Positions 1 to 7,002 of a stretch of DNA of 14,120 bases are shown here, piece by piece. Origin of the DNA: Dehalococcoidia bacterium (GTDB lineage Bacteria > Chloroflexota > Dehalococcoidia > DSTF01 > JALHUB01); NCBI GenBank assembly GCA_022865685.1, contig JALHUB010000076.1, positions 1 through 14,120 on the forward strand, written 5' to 3'. How positions within the stretch are numbered: the first letter of the stretch is position 1; each line of letters opens with the position of its first letter. The position numbers and the translations under genes are program-made. A model generated the notes under the pieces. That model was not told the DNA's origin. It saw only the letters and a list, made by a program, of their open reading frames with translations, and made no database searches.

Positions 1-2049
1 GTCAAGCTGATGGCGCTTACGCTTCGCAACGAGTCGGGCCGGGCGCGCCGCCTCTCGGCGACGGGCTACGTCGAGTGGGTGCTCGGCGAGCAGCGGGCAA
101 AGTCGCTCCTCCACGTCGTCACGGAGATCGACCCGAAGAGCGGCGCCGTCTTCGCCCGGAACCCCTACAACGGCGACTTTCCCGACCGCGTCGCCTTCTT
201 CGACGTGGACGAACCGCACTGCACCGTTACCTGCGACCGTACTGAGTTCCTCGGCCGTAACGGCCTGCCCGGTCGGCCGGCCGCGATGACGCGCGCCCGC
301 CTATCGGGCCATGTCGGCGCCGGGCTGGACCCCTGCGCCGCGCTGCAGGTCCAGGTCGACCTGGCCGACGGCGATGAGCGGGAGATCGTCTTCGTCCTCG
401 GTGTCGGGCGGCACGAGGAGGAGGCGCGCGCATTGGTGCAGCGCTTCCGCGGCCTCGGGCCCGCGCACGCGGCCTTGGCGGCGGTCAAGGAGCACTGGGA
501 GCGCGTCCTTGGCGCCGTCCGCGTCGAGACGCCGGACCCAACTGTCAACATCCTCGCCAACGGCTGGCTTCTCTATCAGGCAGTCGCTTGCCGCCTTTGG
601 GCGCGGACCGGCTTCTATCAGTCGGGTGGCGCCTTTGGCTTCCGCGACCAGCTCCAGGACGTGATGGCGCTTCTCCACGCCCAGCCGCTGCTCATCCGTG
701 ACCACCTGCTGCGCTGTGCGGCCCGCCAGTTCCGCGAGGGAGACGTCCAGCACTGGTGGCATCCGCCGACAGGGCGCGGCGTGCGAACGCGCTGCTCCGA
801 CGACCTTCTGTGGCTGCCACTGGCGACGGCCCGCTACGTCCTCGCCACGGGCGATACCGGCGTCCTCGACGAGCGCGTCGCCTACATCGAGGGGCGGCCG
901 CTCAACCCGGGCGAGGACTCCTACTACGACCTGCCCGCGCGGTCGGAGGAGACGGGCACGCTCTACGAGCACTGCGTCAGGGCGATCGAGCAAGGAACAC
1001 GACTCGGCCGGCACGGGCTGCCGCTGATCGGCTCCGGCGACTGGAACGACGGCATGAACATGGTCGGCCTGGGCGGTGAGGGCGAGAGCGTCTGGCTGGC
1101 GTTTTTCCTCCACCACGTGCTCACACAATTCGCGGAGGTTGCGCGCCTCTACGGCGATGCCGCCTTCGCCGAGCGCTCGGAGTCGGAGGCTGCGGCGCTC
1201 AGCCAGTCTGCAGAGTTGCACGCCTGGGACGGCGACTGGTACCTTCGCGCCTACTTCGACGGTGGCGAGCCACTTGGCTCTGCCCGCAGCCCGGAGTGCC
1301 GGATCGACTCGATACCTCAGAGCTGGTCTGTGATATCCGGCGCCGGCGACCCGCAGCGCGCTCGCATCGCGATGGAGTCCGTCGACCGGCTGCTCGTGCG
1401 CCGCGATCACGCTCTCATCCAGCTCCTTGACCCGCCCTTCGACAAGTCCGACCTGAACCCCGGCTACATCAAGGGCTATCCGCCGGGCGTGAGGGAGAAC
1501 GGGGGCCAGTACACGCACGCCGCAATCTGGGCGATCATGGCGTTCGCGGCACTGGGCGACGGCCGTCGCGCCTGGGAGCTGCTCTCGTTGATCACTCCAC
1601 TCAACCACGCATCGAGCCCGGAGGAGGCGGCGACCTATCGTGTCGAGCCGTACGTCGTCGCCGCCGACGTCCACGCGCTGCCGCCGGATGCCGGCACAGG
1701 CGGCTGGACCTGGTACACAGGCGCCGCCGGCTGGATGTACCGGCTGATCATCGAATCGCTGCTCGGCCTTCGCCTGGAAACAGACCGGCTATCCTTCACG
1801 CCCTGCCTGCCGCCCGACTGGCGGTCGTTCACTCTTACCTACCGCTACCGGGAGACGACCTACGAAATCACCGTTCGGCAAGGGGGCGCGGCTGATGGAG
1901 TGCGCGTAGTCGTAGACGGCGTTGAGCAGCACGAGGCGTCGATCCGGCTCATCGATGACCGTCAGCCGCACACGGCCGAGGTCGAGATCGGTGGGGCTGG
2001 TGACGGTAGCGCCGCCGTGACGGAGCCTCCCTCCGTGTCGCACGCATGA
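1..2049 (+). CDS. GH94 phosphorylase domain, C-terminal part of a cyclic beta-1,2-glucan synthetase-type protein (5' truncated)
   Basis: The frame is open from the first base and the visible 682 residues begin inside a conserved block (TLRNESGRARRLS then YVEWVLGE), so the gene continues upstream and the ATG at 10 is unlikely to be the start. The conserved GH94 core is present: HWWHPP (residues 251-256, counting the first codon as 1) followed by GRGVRTRCSDDLLWLP, GSGDWNDGMN with DWND at 347-350, and ENGGQYTH ending at 506. By homology to cellobiose and chitobiose phosphorylases, the first Asp of DWND is the general acid. In NdvB/ChvB-type proteins, which are about 2,800 residues, this domain is C-terminal and cleaves beta-1,2-glucan with phosphate to set chain length, while an upstream membrane GT84 part polymerises. 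A stand-alone phosphorylase cannot be excluded because the upstream part is missing, but the motifs and late position favour the synthetase. No partner gene follows on the same strand. Confidence 0.88.
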   Translation, partial: VKLMALTLRNESGRARRLSATGYVEWVLGEQRAKSLLHVVTEIDPKSGAVFARNPYNGDFPDRVAFFDVDEPHCTVTCDRTEFLGRNGLPGRPAAMTRARLSGHVGAGLDPCAALQVQVDLADGDEREIVFVLGVGRHEEEARALVQRFRGLGPAHAALAAVKEHWERVLGAVRVETPDPTVNILANGWLLYQAVACRLWARTGFYQSGGAFGFRDQLQDVMALLHAQPLLIRDHLLRCAARQFREGDVQHWWHPPTGRGVRTRCSDDLLWLPLATARYVLATGDTGVLDERVAYIEGRPLNPGEDSYYDLPARSEETGTLYEHCVRAIEQGTRLGRHGLPLIGSGDWNDGMNMVGLGGEGESVWLAFFLHHVLTQFAEVARLYGDAAFAERSESEAAALSQSAELHAWDGDWYLRAYFDGGEPLGSARSPECRIDSIPQSWSVISGAGDPQRARIAMESVDRLLVRRDHALIQLLDPPFDKSDLNPGYIKGYPPGVRENGGQYTHAAIWAIMAFAALGDGRRAWELLSLITPLNHASSPEEAATYRVEPYVVAADVHALPPDAGTGGWTWYTGAAGWMYRLIIESLLGLRLETDRLSFTPCLPPDWRSFTLTYRYRETTYEITVRQGGAADGVRVVVDGVEQHEASIRLIDDRQPHTAEVEIGGAGDGSAAVTEPPSVSHA

Positions 2050-2091
2050 CCCTCCAGACAAGCTGACGGCGTTCAGCTCTGCCCGCGTCCG

Positions 2092-2106
2092 TCACGCGAA
2101 GCGTGA
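2092..2106. repeat. Small inverted repeat downstream of the GH94 gene
   Basis: TCACGC-GAA-GCGTGA is a perfect 6-bp stem with a 3-base loop, 43 bases after the GH94 stop codon. There is no T-run behind it, so it is only a weak candidate for transcript 3' end formation between the GH94 gene and the oppositely oriented small gene at 2240. Nothing else is evident in the 190-base gap. Confidence 0.2.
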
Positions 2107-2239
2107 ATGTCAGTTACGTCAGTGAAGGTTACGATGTCGCCCAGTGGTTGACCGCCGGCTGCGGCAACCGGGGAAGCGCCGACCAACAGCCATCTAATTT
2201 GCCCGTCAGGCCTGTGGAACCTCAGCAGCCTGATCGGGC

Positions 2240-2464
2240 TCAGGCATCAGGCGCTGCGCCCGTTTCGGCATCCTTTCCCTCCGACGGTTCGCGACCAGGG
2301 CGTGTTTCTTTCGCAGCCGCTCGCTCTCGGTCAGCCGCCATCTCCGCCAACATGCGCTCGCGTGTTGCCTGTTGTTCCGCCTCCGTTTGCAGCGCCGGCG
2401 AGCCGTGCATCGGCTCGGCCGCTGGTTTCTCTTTGCGACCGAATAAACGCTTGAAGAACATCAT
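2240..2464 (-). CDS. Small highly charged hypothetical protein
   Basis: This 74-aa protein begins MMFFKRLFGRKEK, a short hydrophobic/basic head, and then becomes almost entirely charged and helical in character: Glu/Arg/Ala-rich around residues 27-52, with a low-complexity polar tail. A canonical SD (GGAGG, 2471-2475 on the plus strand) sits 6 bases before the first of two tandem ATGs, and an extended -10 promoter lies about 80 bases upstream; these are the main arguments that it is real. It has no transmembrane segment, Cys or recognisable catalytic motif. The amphipathic FFKRLFGRK head could dock on membrane or nucleic acid, but this is inference. It lies 247 bases downstream of the SDR gene on the same strand. 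I do not recognise a family. Confidence 0.6.
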   Translation of the reverse strand: MMFFKRLFGRKEKPAAEPMHGSPALQTEAEQQATRERMLAEMAADRERAAAKETRPGREPSEGKDAETGAAPDA

Positions 2465-2542
2465 CTGAATCCTCCGACCCGCGTCTCATATTCCACTCCG
2501 TACACCGAACTGCCGCAACGGGGCACAGACTTGGGGAAGAGT

Positions 2543-2551
2543 ATTGTATCA
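2543..2551 (-). promoter_or_regulatory. Extended -10 promoter candidate for the small gene at 2240-2464
   Basis: Read on the minus strand this is TG-A-TACAAT, an extended -10 element (5 of 6 in the hexamer plus the TG dinucleotide). Initiation would fall near 2536 and give a leader of about 70 bases. A perfect TTGACA is also present at 2556-2561, but only 7 bases separate it from the -10, far too close to act as its -35. Confidence 0.4.
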
Positions 2552-2711
2552 CTAGTGTCAACGCCGTTTCCTGAGCCGGAAGCCGAAGCACGCGCGGATC
2601 CTGCAGCACCGGCGATCCACATCACTCGGTCGAGCGCACCCTGCAATCGAAGCCGAACAATACGGGCTGCCACGTCCGAATCGTTTGCGTTCTGGGTTCG
2701 TAGCGTACCTG

Positions 2712-3479
2712 TCACGCGGCGCTCAGCCCACCGTCGACGGGCAGGAGAACACCGGTAATGTACGAAGCCTCGTCCGAGGCTAGGAAGGCAGCAACGGCGG
2801 CGCCTTCCCATGGGGACGCGAAACGCCCTAAGGGAATGCGCTGCAGGACGGCTTCACGGAGCTTCCCTTCCCCGTACAGCGGCTTCACCAGGGGGGTGTC
2901 CACGAAACCGAGGAGGAGGGCGTTGGCTCTAATGTTGTAGCGACCGTAGCGACTAGCGAGGAAGAGAGTCAGAGAGTTGACGGCACCCTTCGAGGCCGTG
3001 TAGTTGACGCTGGGATTAGGGCGTATGGAGGAGATAGAGGAGACGTTGATTATCACGCCGCCGCCGCCCTCTATCATCCGGGGGATGGCATGCTTGCACA
3101 TCAGGTACATTCCCTTGACGATGACGTCGAAAGTCCTTTTCCAGTCATCTTCGGTCGCGGTTTGGATGTCGCCCCCGAAGGCGACGCCGGCGTTGTTGTG
3201 CAGCACATCGAGTCTGCCGAACCGTACCATGCACTCAGTCACGGCGCGCTCGCAGTCCTGCTCGCTCGTCACGTCCGCCGCGAAGGGGAATGCCGCTCCG
3301 CCTTCTTGGCGAACGCTGTTGACAGTAGACTGAGCCGCTGATTCAACGCTGTCGACGCAGAGAACGTGGGCTCCCTCGCGGGCAAACTGGATCGCGGTCG
3401 CCTTGCCATTGCCCATCCCCTCAACCCTTGTCCCAGCTCCGACGACGACAATGGTTTTGTCCTGCAGACGCCTTTCCAT
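2712..3479 (-). CDS. Short-chain dehydrogenase/reductase (SDR), NAD-type
   Basis: This is a 255-aa classical SDR, the usual family length. The start is placed at ATG 3477-3479 because AAGGAG (3486-3491) lies 6 bases ahead; the in-frame ATG 45 bases further upstream has no such site and would add a proline-rich tail. Features in order: a glycine-rich loop G14-A-G16-T-R-V-E-G21-M-G23-N-G25, Asp43 at the end of beta-2 (favours NAD over NADP), NNAG at 95-98, catalytic Ser147, and the pair Y160xxxK164 in YTASK. The C-terminus, around ITGVLLPVDGG, is typical. The reaction is oxidation or reduction of a hydroxyl/keto group on an unknown substrate in the cytoplasm. It is divergent from the four-Cys protein / acyl-CoA dehydrogenase pair, which hints at a shared acyl or alicyclic pathway. 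The extended glycine loop differs from the usual TGxxxGIG but occurs in a known SDR subset. Confidence 0.9.
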   Translation of the reverse strand: MERRLQDKTIVVVGAGTRVEGMGNGKATAIQFAREGAHVLCVDSVESAAQSTVNSVRQEGGAAFPFAADVTSEQDCERAVTECMVRFGRLDVLHNNAGVAFGGDIQTATEDDWKRTFDVIVKGMYLMCKHAIPRMIEGGGGVIINVSSISSIRPNPSVNYTASKGAVNSLTLFLASRYGRYNIRANALLLGFVDTPLVKPLYGEGKLREAVLQRIPLGRFASPWEGAAVAAFLASDEASYITGVLLPVDGGLSAA

Positions 3480-3501
3480 CAAGAACTCCTTTCCGTTCCT
3501 C

Positions 3502-3522
3502 GGCGCCGGATGCTCCGGCGCC
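3502..3522. repeat. Perfect GC-rich hairpin upstream of the SDR start
   Basis: GGCGCCGGA-TGC-TCCGGCGCC has two exact 9-base arms around a 3-base loop. It lies 22 bases before the SDR start codon and 10 bases upstream of its SD, so in the SDR transcript it would be a stable leader hairpin; as DNA it could be an operator between the divergent genes. There is no T-run, so it is not a standard terminator. Confidence 0.5.
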
Positions 3523-3577
3523 ACTCATGTGGGGTCGCCGACATTTTGGTGCAACCCTGGCTATTCGAGTAATCGTG

Positions 3578-3606
3578 ATGACTACAGAGGCCCTCACGCG
3601 TACAAT
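3578..3606 (+). promoter_or_regulatory. Sigma70-like promoter candidate for the four-Cys protein / acyl-CoA dehydrogenase pair
   Basis: ATGACT (-35, 4 of 6) is followed by a 17-base spacer and TACAAT (-10, 5 of 6) at 3601-3606. The predicted start is near 3613, leaving a leader of about 48 bases before the ATG at 3661. The correct spacing and position in a divergent gap support it; the -35 is imperfect. Confidence 0.38.
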
Positions 3607-3660
3607 GTGGCGGACTGCAGGGAGCGTCGGGCACGTTCGGATTCGAGAGGATGCAAACAG

Positions 3661-4068
3661 ATGGACGAATTGGTGCGAAACGCGTTGAAACAACGCCTAG
3701 GCATGAGTGAGGAGCAGTTAGACCGGATGTCGCCAGGCATTCAGAAGGTGCTGTCGCCCAAGCTGCTTGCATACAAGATCGTGGCGGAGGTCACGGAGAG
3801 CGTGCTTTGCCCGGGCGGTTTCGAGGTAGGCCAGCGGCTGGTGGTGGGCCCGGGGACGAACGTCAATGTCGAGGAGACTACGTGCCCTCTGTGCATCGGC
3901 GTGCTGGGGCCAATGATGGAGCGCGTGCATCTGATCTGGGACCGGATCCTTGAGGGAGTGGATCCCAACGAAGGCTGGCTTCGACACCTCGTCTGCTACG
4001 ACCCCGGTCTTGAAAGGGGCGGCCTGGGAACGGTTGCCTTCAAGGTATACGCGGAGAAGGCTGGCTGA
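3661..4068 (+). CDS. Four-cysteine small protein, TIGR04076-like, function unknown
   Basis: This is a 135-aa soluble protein. An N-terminal helical region (about 1-35) precedes a domain starting YKIVAEV that carries LCPGGFEVGQ (Cys50), TTCPLC (Cys75, Cys78) and LVCYDPG (Cys112), and ends VAFKVYAEK. The pattern of a CPxGxxVG-like turn, a central CPxC/A, a Trp and a late C-DP resembles what I remember of the uncharacterised TIGR04076 family; the assignment is from memory. Four Cys in a CPxxG...CxxC...C order could bind a metal or be redox active, which is inference. ATG 3661 was chosen because GAGAGG (3645-3650) lies 10 bases ahead and the fold begins soon after; the frame is open further upstream but without a comparable site. 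It is probably co-transcribed with the acyl-CoA dehydrogenase 51 bases downstream. Confidence 0.75.
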   Translation: MDELVRNALKQRLGMSEEQLDRMSPGIQKVLSPKLLAYKIVAEVTESVLCPGGFEVGQRLVVGPGTNVNVEETTCPLCIGVLGPMMERVHLIWDRILEGVDPNEGWLRHLVCYDPGLERGGLGTVAFKVYAEKAG

Positions 4069-4119
4069 CGACGGTAGCGACTAGTGGCGGGCTAAGGCCG
4101 CTCGAAAGGAAGGCCGGGA

Positions 4120-5817
4120 GTGATCTTATTGAACCCGAAGAAGCTCAGCCTACGGTACCCAGACAAGCGCTCGCTGGAGGTAATGGCCGGCACAATCGAC
4201 TTCTTCGAGAAGAAGGGGAAGAGACGGCTCAAGGAGGACACCCACGCGCGCGTCTGGTACGACGACTTCCTCACGTTTGTGAAGGACGAGCGGATCTTCG
4301 CCACGCTGCTTACTCCTCCCGACTACGGGGACGCGGACTCCCGCTGGGACACCTTCCGCAACGTGGATTTCAATGAGATTCTTGGATTCTACGGCCTCTA
4401 CTACTGGTACGCCTGGCAGGTCACGACGCTTGGCCTCGGCCCCATCTGGATGAGCCGGAACGAAGAAGCGAAGCGCCGTGCCGCCGAGTTGCTGAAGGAC
4501 GGCGCGGTGTTCGCCTTCGGACTGTCCGAGCGACAGCACGGCGCCGACATCTACTCGACGGAGATGACGCTCACGCCGCAACCCGACGGCAGCTACAGGG
4601 CCAACGGAGAGAAGTACTACATAGGCAACGGCAACGTCGCCCCGATGGTCTCGACCTTCGGGAAGATGGCGGACAGCGGGGAATACGTGTTCTTCGCGGC
4701 CGATTCGGGGAAGCCCGGTTTTGATCTGCTGGACAACGTGGTCGCGACGCAAGCGTACGTCTCAGCGTTCGCGCTGCGTGACTACCCAATCAGTGAAGCA
4801 GACATACTCTCGAGAGGACGAGAGGCATGGGACGCCGCCCTCAACACCGTCAACATATGCAAGTTCAACCTGGGCGCGGCGTCCATCGGCATCTCGACAC
4901 ACGCGCTTTACGAGGCGATTAATCACGCCGCCAACCGGCGTCTCTACAACATGTACGTCACTGATTTCCCGCACGTCAAGCAGATGTTCACCGACGCCTA
5001 CGCGCGCCTGGTAGCGATGAAGCTCTTCACGCGTCGGGCCGCCGACTACATGCGGGTCGCGTCGCCGAACGACAGGCGCTACCTTCTCTACAACTCCGTG
5101 GTGAAAATGAAGGTGACGACGCAGGGGGAGGAAGTCATAGACCTGCTCTGGGACGTGATCGCAGCGAAGGGCTTCGAGAAAGATATGTACTTTGAGAGCG
5201 CCGCCATGGACATCCGCGCCCTACCGAAGCTTGAGGGCACAGTTCACGTGAACATCGCCCTGATCCTGAAGTTCATGGCCAACTACTTCTTCAACCCCGC
5301 TGAGTACGCCGCCATCGGTCAGCGCTCGGAGCCAAATAACGACGACTACCTCTTCCGACAGGGCCCGGCAAAGGGGATGGGCGATATCCAGTTCCACGAT
5401 TACAACGTTGCCTACAGCGACTGGGACCTGCCCAACGTTAACCTCTTCCGCGAGCAAACAGCCGTATTCGCGGAGATGCTGGCGGCGGCGCCTCCCGACG
5501 AAAGCCAGAGTCGGGACACCGACTTCATTCTGACCGTCGGCGAGATGTTCACGCTGGTTGCCTATGGGCAGCTCATCCTGGAAAACGCCCGTATCTACGA
5601 TGTGCCGGCCGACAGCGTCGACCAGATCTTCGATTGCTTCGTGCGTGACTTCTCGAAATTCGCGCTGCAGTTGTACAGCAAGCCGCGGTGCAACCCGGAG
5701 CAGTCGGGCTATTGCCTGAAGATGATACGCAAGCCGGTGGTGGACGACGAACGCTACGACCGCGTGTGGCGCGACCACGTGTACGCCCTCAAGGACGCCT
5801 ACGAGATGAATCCGTAG
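4120..5817 (+). CDS. Long acyl-CoA dehydrogenase family flavoprotein
   Basis: This is a 565-aa FAD enzyme of the acyl-CoA dehydrogenase superfamily, which would oxidise an acyl-CoA alpha,beta bond and pass electrons to an electron-transfer protein. The start is GTG 4120, preceded by an AAAGGAAGG purine run (4105-4113) and lying 51 bases after the previous stop. Visible landmarks are FAFGLSERQHGAD (131-143), equivalent to the FGxTEPxxGSD flavin-binding segment, the GEKYYIGNG strand (ending about 171), and PKLEGTVHVN with Glu372 at the position of the catalytic base of medium-chain acyl-CoA dehydrogenase (the EGT motif). Ordinary members are about 380-400 aa; this has a roughly 40-residue N-terminal addition and about 170 extra C-terminal residues with helical character and no motif I recognise. 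The substrate is unknown. Co-transcription with the four-Cys protein is likely. Confidence 0.88.
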   Translation: MILLNPKKLSLRYPDKRSLEVMAGTIDFFEKKGKRRLKEDTHARVWYDDFLTFVKDERIFATLLTPPDYGDADSRWDTFRNVDFNEILGFYGLYYWYAWQVTTLGLGPIWMSRNEEAKRRAAELLKDGAVFAFGLSERQHGADIYSTEMTLTPQPDGSYRANGEKYYIGNGNVAPMVSTFGKMADSGEYVFFAADSGKPGFDLLDNVVATQAYVSAFALRDYPISEADILSRGREAWDAALNTVNICKFNLGAASIGISTHALYEAINHAANRRLYNMYVTDFPHVKQMFTDAYARLVAMKLFTRRAADYMRVASPNDRRYLLYNSVVKMKVTTQGEEVIDLLWDVIAAKGFEKDMYFESAAMDIRALPKLEGTVHVNIALILKFMANYFFNPAEYAAIGQRSEPNNDDYLFRQGPAKGMGDIQFHDYNVAYSDWDLPNVNLFREQTAVFAEMLAAAPPDESQSRDTDFILTVGEMFTLVAYGQLILENARIYDVPADSVDQIFDCFVRDFSKFALQLYSKPRCNPEQSGYCLKMIRKPVVDDERYDRVWRDHVYALKDAYEMNP

Positions 5818-5819
5818 GT

Positions 5820-5836
5820 TCCGGAGGTGCTCCGGA
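5820..5836. terminator. Hairpin between convergent genes, possible terminator
   Basis: TCCGGAG-GTG-CTCCGGA is a perfect 7-bp stem with a 3-base loop, beginning 3 bases after the acyl-CoA dehydrogenase stop codon and inside the 71-base gap to the convergent FMN oxygenase gene. The position is right for a transcription stop in either direction, but no U-run follows on either strand, so intrinsic termination is uncertain. Confidence 0.35.
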
Positions 5837-5888
5837 GTGTTGCCGCTGTCTTCGATTCCGACAGCGCCGTGGGGAATGCGGGCCGGCG

Positions 5889-6890
5889 CTACGTCGCGGG
5901 ACCCGCGACGAACCGCTGCTGCACTCGCGCTAGTATTTCGCCTGCCTCCCGCATCATCCTCGCGAGAAGTTCTTCGCAGCTCACGACGTCCTCGATGAGT
6001 CCGATGGACTGGCCCACAGGAAACGGGCTGCAGTCGATGTCGCCGCTTTGCCAGGCAGCGCTTTGACGCTCGCCGGCAATCAGAGGAATAATCTCCTCGA
6101 GACCTCCGCTTCGCGCTTCCACTTCCAGCACTTTCTCGACCTGCGCGTTTCTCAGCGCCCGCATCTGGAGGTTGATGCTGCGGCAGATCATGACGGTGTC
6201 GTTCTCTCGCCGCTGGACCAGTTCTTCCTTGACTCGCCGGTGCGCAAGGCACTCCGTGGTCGCTATGAATCTCGACGCCATCATCACACCGTCCGCGCCC
6301 AGGACCATAGCCGCCGCCATCGCGCGTCCGTCGGCGATGCCGCCCGCCGTGACGACCGGGATTCGCACCGACTGGCAGATCCGCGGCGTAAGCAGCATGG
6401 TGGTGACGTCTTCGTTCAGCGGATGACCGCCTTCTTCGAAGCCGGCGGCAATGACGGCGTCGTAGCCCGCCTCCTCAGCGTGCATGGCGTGCTTCACCGA
6501 ACCGACTTTGTGTATCAGTTTCACTCCTGCATCCTTGGCCCGCCGGATCGCTTCGGGTCCCAGGTACTTGTCCAGAGGCGCGCCCGATATGTCGATGGCG
6601 CATACCTTCTCCTCGCAGCAGACCCGAAAGTAGTCCTGATGGAGGTCCTTGGCTATGCGTACCGAGGGCAGGAGAGTTAGATTCACGCAGAACGGCTTGT
6701 CCGTGAGCTGCCTTGTCCTGGCAATTGCCTGGCGCAGTTCCTCTCCGGAGCCGTAGTTGCCCGCGGTGAGGTTGCCCAGTCCGCCGGCGTTAGATACGGC
6801 GGCGCAGAGCTCGGGTTTGGCCAACCACATCATCGCGCCGCACAGAATCGGATACCTGACGCCGAATAGCTCGGTAGCCCTGGTCTTCAA
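5889..6890 (-). CDS. Nitronate monooxygenase / 2-nitropropane dioxygenase-like FMN protein
   Basis: This is a TIM-barrel FMN enzyme of the NMO/FabK group. With the TTG start at 6888-6890 it has 333 residues: the TTG is preceded by a perfect AGGAGG (6897-6902) at 6 bases, whereas the ATG at 6932 has no SD and would overlap the -10 element of the proposed promoter. Family landmarks are FGVRYPILCGAM near the N-terminus, SNAGGLGNLTAG, FCVNLTLLPS, EEGGH with His156 (the likely catalytic-type His of NMO motifs), VVTAGGIADGRAM (AGGIADG 182-188, phosphate binding) and DGVMMASRFIATTEC (about 201-214). NMOs oxidise alkyl nitronates such as propionate-3-nitronate; homologues include enoyl reductases (FabK) and quinone reductases, so the substrate is not settled. 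It is last in the minus-strand gene run, 112 bases after the aminotransferase, convergent with the acyl-CoA dehydrogenase. Confidence 0.87.
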   Translation of the reverse strand: MKTRATELFGVRYPILCGAMMWLAKPELCAAVSNAGGLGNLTAGNYGSGEELRQAIARTRQLTDKPFCVNLTLLPSVRIAKDLHQDYFRVCCEEKVCAIDISGAPLDKYLGPEAIRRAKDAGVKLIHKVGSVKHAMHAEEAGYDAVIAAGFEEGGHPLNEDVTTMLLTPRICQSVRIPVVTAGGIADGRAMAAAMVLGADGVMMASRFIATTECLAHRRVKEELVQRRENDTVMICRSINLQMRALRNAQVEKVLEVEARSGGLEEIIPLIAGERQSAAWQSGDIDCSPFPVGQSIGLIEDVVSCEELLARMMREAGEILARVQQRFVAGPAT

Positions 6891-6896
6891 CGGTCC

Positions 6897-6902
6897 CCTC
6901 CT
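6897..6902 (-). promoter_or_regulatory. Start-deciding ribosome binding site for a TTG start
   Basis: AGGAGG on the minus strand is a perfect SD, 6 bases upstream of TTG 6888-6890. It decides the N-terminus of the FMN oxygenase: translation would begin (M)KTRATELFGVRYP, exactly where the family's conserved region begins. Confidence 0.7.
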
Positions 6903-6930
6903 GGTCGGTGTCCTTTGCCGTGCTGGTCTC

Positions 6931-6959
6931 ATCCTATTGCCTCGACCGCATACTGCCAG
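6931..6959 (-). promoter_or_regulatory. Promoter candidate for the FMN oxygenase gene
   Basis: On the minus strand CTGGCA (6954-6959, 4 of 6) is separated by 17 bases from TAGGAT (6931-6936, 4 of 6). Initiation near 6924 gives a leader of about 34 bases that retains the AGGAGG/TTG start. The individual boxes are mediocre, but spacing and location support it. Confidence 0.33.
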
Positions 6960-6969
6960 ATTCGAGGAA

Positions 6970-6982
6970 TGTGAGGCTCACA
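6970..6982. promoter_or_regulatory. Palindromic operator-like site upstream of the FMN oxygenase promoter
   Basis: TGTGAG-G-CTCACA is a perfect odd-centred 13-bp palindrome, 10 bp upstream of the proposed -35 and 20 bp after the aminotransferase stop codon. Its 1-base centre makes a hairpin implausible, so a dimeric DNA-binding protein is the more natural reader. It resembles the TGTGA/TCACA half-sites of CRP/FNR-type regulators, but the half-sites are 3 bp apart rather than 6. Confidence 0.4.
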
Positions 6983-7002
6983 GTCCTTGTTGGTAGCGCG
7001 CG

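Noticed and set aside
301..1674. Minus-strand open frame of 457 codons antisense to the GH94 gene
   Set aside because: Its protein is Arg/Val/Ala-rich with no motif, it lies wholly inside a well-supported GH94 gene, and long antisense frames are expected in GC-rich DNA.
2549..2561. Perfect TTGACA (minus strand) as -35 for the TACAAT at 2543-2548
   Set aside because: Only 7 bases separate the boxes; the extended -10 reading is kept instead.
5221..6252. Minus-strand frame spanning the ends of the acyl-CoA dehydrogenase and FMN oxygenase genes
   Set aside because: It crosses two convergent, motif-supported genes and shows no domain of its own.
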